Position numbers and translations under genes: made by a program. Shown one piece after another: positions 61,513 through 64,000 of a stretch of DNA of 64,000 bases. Numbering within the stretch: the stretch's first letter is position 1; the number at the start of each line of letters is the position of its first letter. Source of the stretch: Margaritifera margaritifera (taxonomy: Eukaryota > Mollusca > Bivalvia > Unionida > Margaritiferidae); NCBI GenBank assembly GCA_029931535.1, contig JAQPZY010001129.1, forward strand, positions 372,001 to 436,000, read 5' to 3'. The notes below the pieces were generated by a model. The model saw only the letters and a program-made list of their open reading frames with translations, was not told the DNA's origin and ran no database searches.

Positions 61513-62191
61513 GCAAGATCTAAAAGATTACGTAGATATAGGTAGTTATCAAATCACTCAGTTCCTAAGTTTGGCGATCTACGTTCATTTATATTTGCCC
61601 AAATGTAAAGTGTATTCACCTGATGGACAGCGTGTATAGCTGATTACTGTTATTTCTCATATTTTTACTGCTGTCGAGCACTGAGCTAGCCCAATGACCA
61701 CTGTCCTTGAATCAACATTGGAAGTGCAAGTAGATTTTCCTTGTGCACATGATTAATAAACGTTTTGCTGGATCCAAAAAACCTTACATTATTTTGCAGT
61801 TTAACTGTAACAAAAGCCATTGATAATTTCCCCAGTTTTAAGTTTAATATGCATTTTTTTTTTATTTCGATTTTAATTCATTTTATGAAATACTCAGCGG
61901 TTAAAGCAAATGGTGCATGTCTTGTCCTTCTTTTCCACTAAATAAATGCATAATCGTGAATGTATCTTCATCAATCTATATATTTTCTACGTATCACAAA
62001 AGACCTGTTATACATACAAGCAATGAGGTGCACGTGATGGAATAGACATGTAGACAGAATAATGAAAACACAAATTTAAATTACGGAGGAATTATGACTT
62101 CAAAATCCTATTAAATAATAGATCAGTTTTGCTATAAGTCTAAACTTTAAATTCCACACGCATATTCCCATTACTAACAGATAATTCTGCT
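61513..62191. other. no recognisable feature
   Basis: Nothing recognisable seen. Confidence 0.5.
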
Positions 62192-62217
62192 GGTGTGTGT
62201 GTGTGTGTGTGTGTGTG
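62192..62217. repeat. (GT)n microsatellite
   Basis: Thirteen GT units. Confidence 0.96.
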
Positions 62218-62354
62218 AATCCAGAAAAGATAGGACTTTGTGATGAAAAGAGAAGGCATTTTATTTTTTTACACACGCACCTCCAAGAAAGACAGCACCT
62301 CAGATTTTCAACATATCTAGGTAGTATTAGTCAACACTGCCATCTATCCATTAT

Positions 62355-63135
62355 TAGGGATGGGTATGGCTAGAATTATTGTATTGCAATATATTGCGAT
62401 TTCGGACAGTGTATTGCGATACGTGTTGCGATATATTGGAAAAACATTTTATAAAGTGCAAAATGATTTTAAAGTGTAAACTTGAAATCTCATTTAACTT
62501 TAATTTATTTTAAATCTCTTTACGTGAACAATGATTGGGAAGCATCCTGACACGTGGGTGAGTCCGAGCTACACGAGATAGACACCTGTTTAATTTGCAT
62601 CTTCTCGGCTGTATCCGCAATGGCAGCTAAGATGGGATGTGGTCGACGAACGTGAGCAGCCCCAGTTTATCGTCCCACATGCAATTTTCGTGTCCGCATT
62701 ACATTAATTAATTTTCCATCTTTCTTGGAAAATTTCAGCCAAAAAAGCTGCCAGACCAGTGATATTGCTTTTTTTTATTTGGCACCAGCTCATATAAGAA
62801 TTCAGGTTCCGTGTACGCTATTGTGGGTCATTGTGCTTTTTGGTGACGTTTAATAACAGATATTGAAAGAGACAAAATATTTAAATTACACAAATGAAGG
62901 CTGAAGTAAAAATTTGTATACTATGTATAGAAATACCACAAAAACCGGTTGATTGGCAATGTAACACCGTACACGTACCGTCAAAAATTTGTATACTATG
63001 TATAGAAATACAACAAAAACCGCTTGATTGGCAATGTAACGCCGTACACGTACCGTCATGTTGATTGGCAATGTAACGCCGTACACGTACCGTCATAATT
63101 CATACCACAATATACCGATATACCGGTAAAAGATC
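62355..63135. mobile_element. possible hAT-like non-autonomous element with internal tandem
   Basis: The left end has TTAGGGATGGGTATGG followed by GTATTGCAATATATTGCGAT and further ATTGCGATA words. The right end has TATACCGATATACCGGTA and GACCCTTAGCC, so the ends are loosely inverted (TAGGG.TGGG against TAAGGGTC). Ends and target duplication are not certain. Confidence 0.35.
62908..63094. repeat. 74-bp tandem, 2.5 copies
   Basis: Copies at 62908-62981 and 62982-63055, beginning AAAAATTTGTATACTATGTA and ending GTACACGTACCGTC, then a partial copy (TTGATTGGCAATGTAACGCC on) to 63094. Confidence 0.95.
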
Positions 63136-64000
63136 AGACCCTTAGCCAATAATAGTCAACAGTTCAAGAGAAGACAGATAGAGCAGTCTGAAAAATGTAT
63201 TCCCTTTTCATATTTTCTTATCTATGTTTCTGTGTAAAAACAAAAAGTCCTCTATTTCCTGGAATATGACAGTACCGTACACATGTTTGTAATACTTGCC
63301 AGTTGAAGACTTCCATTTTTTTTTCTGAGGTACTCACTTGGAACAAATTATATCTTTGATGTGTGTGTGTGTGTATGTGCGTGCGTGTGTGTGTTTTTTA
63401 AGTCTCGCAAGACAATATTACCTATGATTTATTTTTCTAACATAAAAGAATAGATGTGATTTCACAGGTTTCAACCCAAGTTGAGACACTTTCTATATCG
63501 TGATCTTTACATTAGTTAATATTAAATATTACTAAGATATACTTACTTACAAGATAGTGTTCCAACGAGACTCATATTTTGTATGACATTTTGTAATAAA
63601 TGTAACAGGGCTATTGGCAACAAGTTTTAATTTTAAAAACATTTATTTCGAAACTACGTTTATGGCGCAGGTTGCATACAAGTTTGGGCGATATTGCAGC
63701 TTAAAAATGGTCTACCAGCGCTCAAGGTCAGTTTAGAATTGACGGCGTTCAATAAGCCTTTGGTATCTTGTATGACAATTAAGAAATAATGAGTTGAAAA
63801 GAGGTATTTATTCCAATAGATAAATGCTGTTTTCAATGCTGCAATTTTAAACCATCTTTGCAGGGTTCTTGGCAAGGATCGCTATAAAATATACATTTGC
63901 CTATAATTTTCCGAATGAGACAAAAAGGAATAAATCTGATTTATGATTTATTTCCATCCCGTTTTAAGTAGTTATTATATCATAATATGAGATAATCAAT
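63136..64000. other. no gene seen
   Basis: Short GT run at 63360-63394. Otherwise nothing recognisable. Confidence 0.45.

Overview
The window looks like AT-rich, repeat-dense nuclear DNA of an invertebrate animal. A mollusc is my best guess. The guess rests on tRNA-headed SINEs, a Penelope-like element, a mariner copy, many palindromic MITE-like elements, kilobase-scale GATA arrays and very long (AT)n runs. None of these fixes the species. I found no intact host protein gene. The only host-gene candidates are a weak exon-like series at 31.6-32.7 kb and a one-finger zinc-finger scrap at 51.5 kb. Everything else that reads like protein is broken and transposon-like or virus-like.

Layout. 0-5.1 kb: a SINE (819), simple repeats and a 33-bp minisatellite (4794). 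5.5-7.3 kb: an island of different composition, with four tandem ~73-bp units that fold into paired hairpins with compensatory changes, a scrap resembling the start of histone H4, and two decayed minus-strand reading frames. 14-31 kb: simple repeats, a pogo-like MITE, a 1.7-kb GATA/GACA array, a Penelope-like remnant lying between two GATA tracts, a dead mariner, and a palindromic element carrying a nested SINE with a clear target-site duplication. 31-45 kb: duplicated repeats, foldback elements and tRNA-like pieces. 46.5-48.8 kb: a decayed gene of a multicopy, transposase-like invertebrate family on the minus strand.

The most unusual region is 54.45-58.3 kb, a compact AT-rich block of convergent and divergent reading frames: one or more membrane-spanning proteins, a C-x2-C...C-x2-C zinc-ribbon protein and a protein that weakly recalls Maverick/Polinton-like or adinto-like elements. 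The most protein-like frames in this block are interrupted many times by TAA and TAG but, in the frames I followed, never internally by TGA. TGA is the first standard stop left at several apparent gene ends. This is what a TAA/TAG-to-glutamine genetic code would produce, although decay in AT-rich DNA can mimic it. Other dead genes in the window do contain in-frame TGA. 58.4-64 kb returns to minisatellites and ordinary interspersed repeats.

All coordinates and translations were read by eye. Edges of decayed elements are approximate. Entries marked as holding nothing mean only that I saw nothing recognisable.
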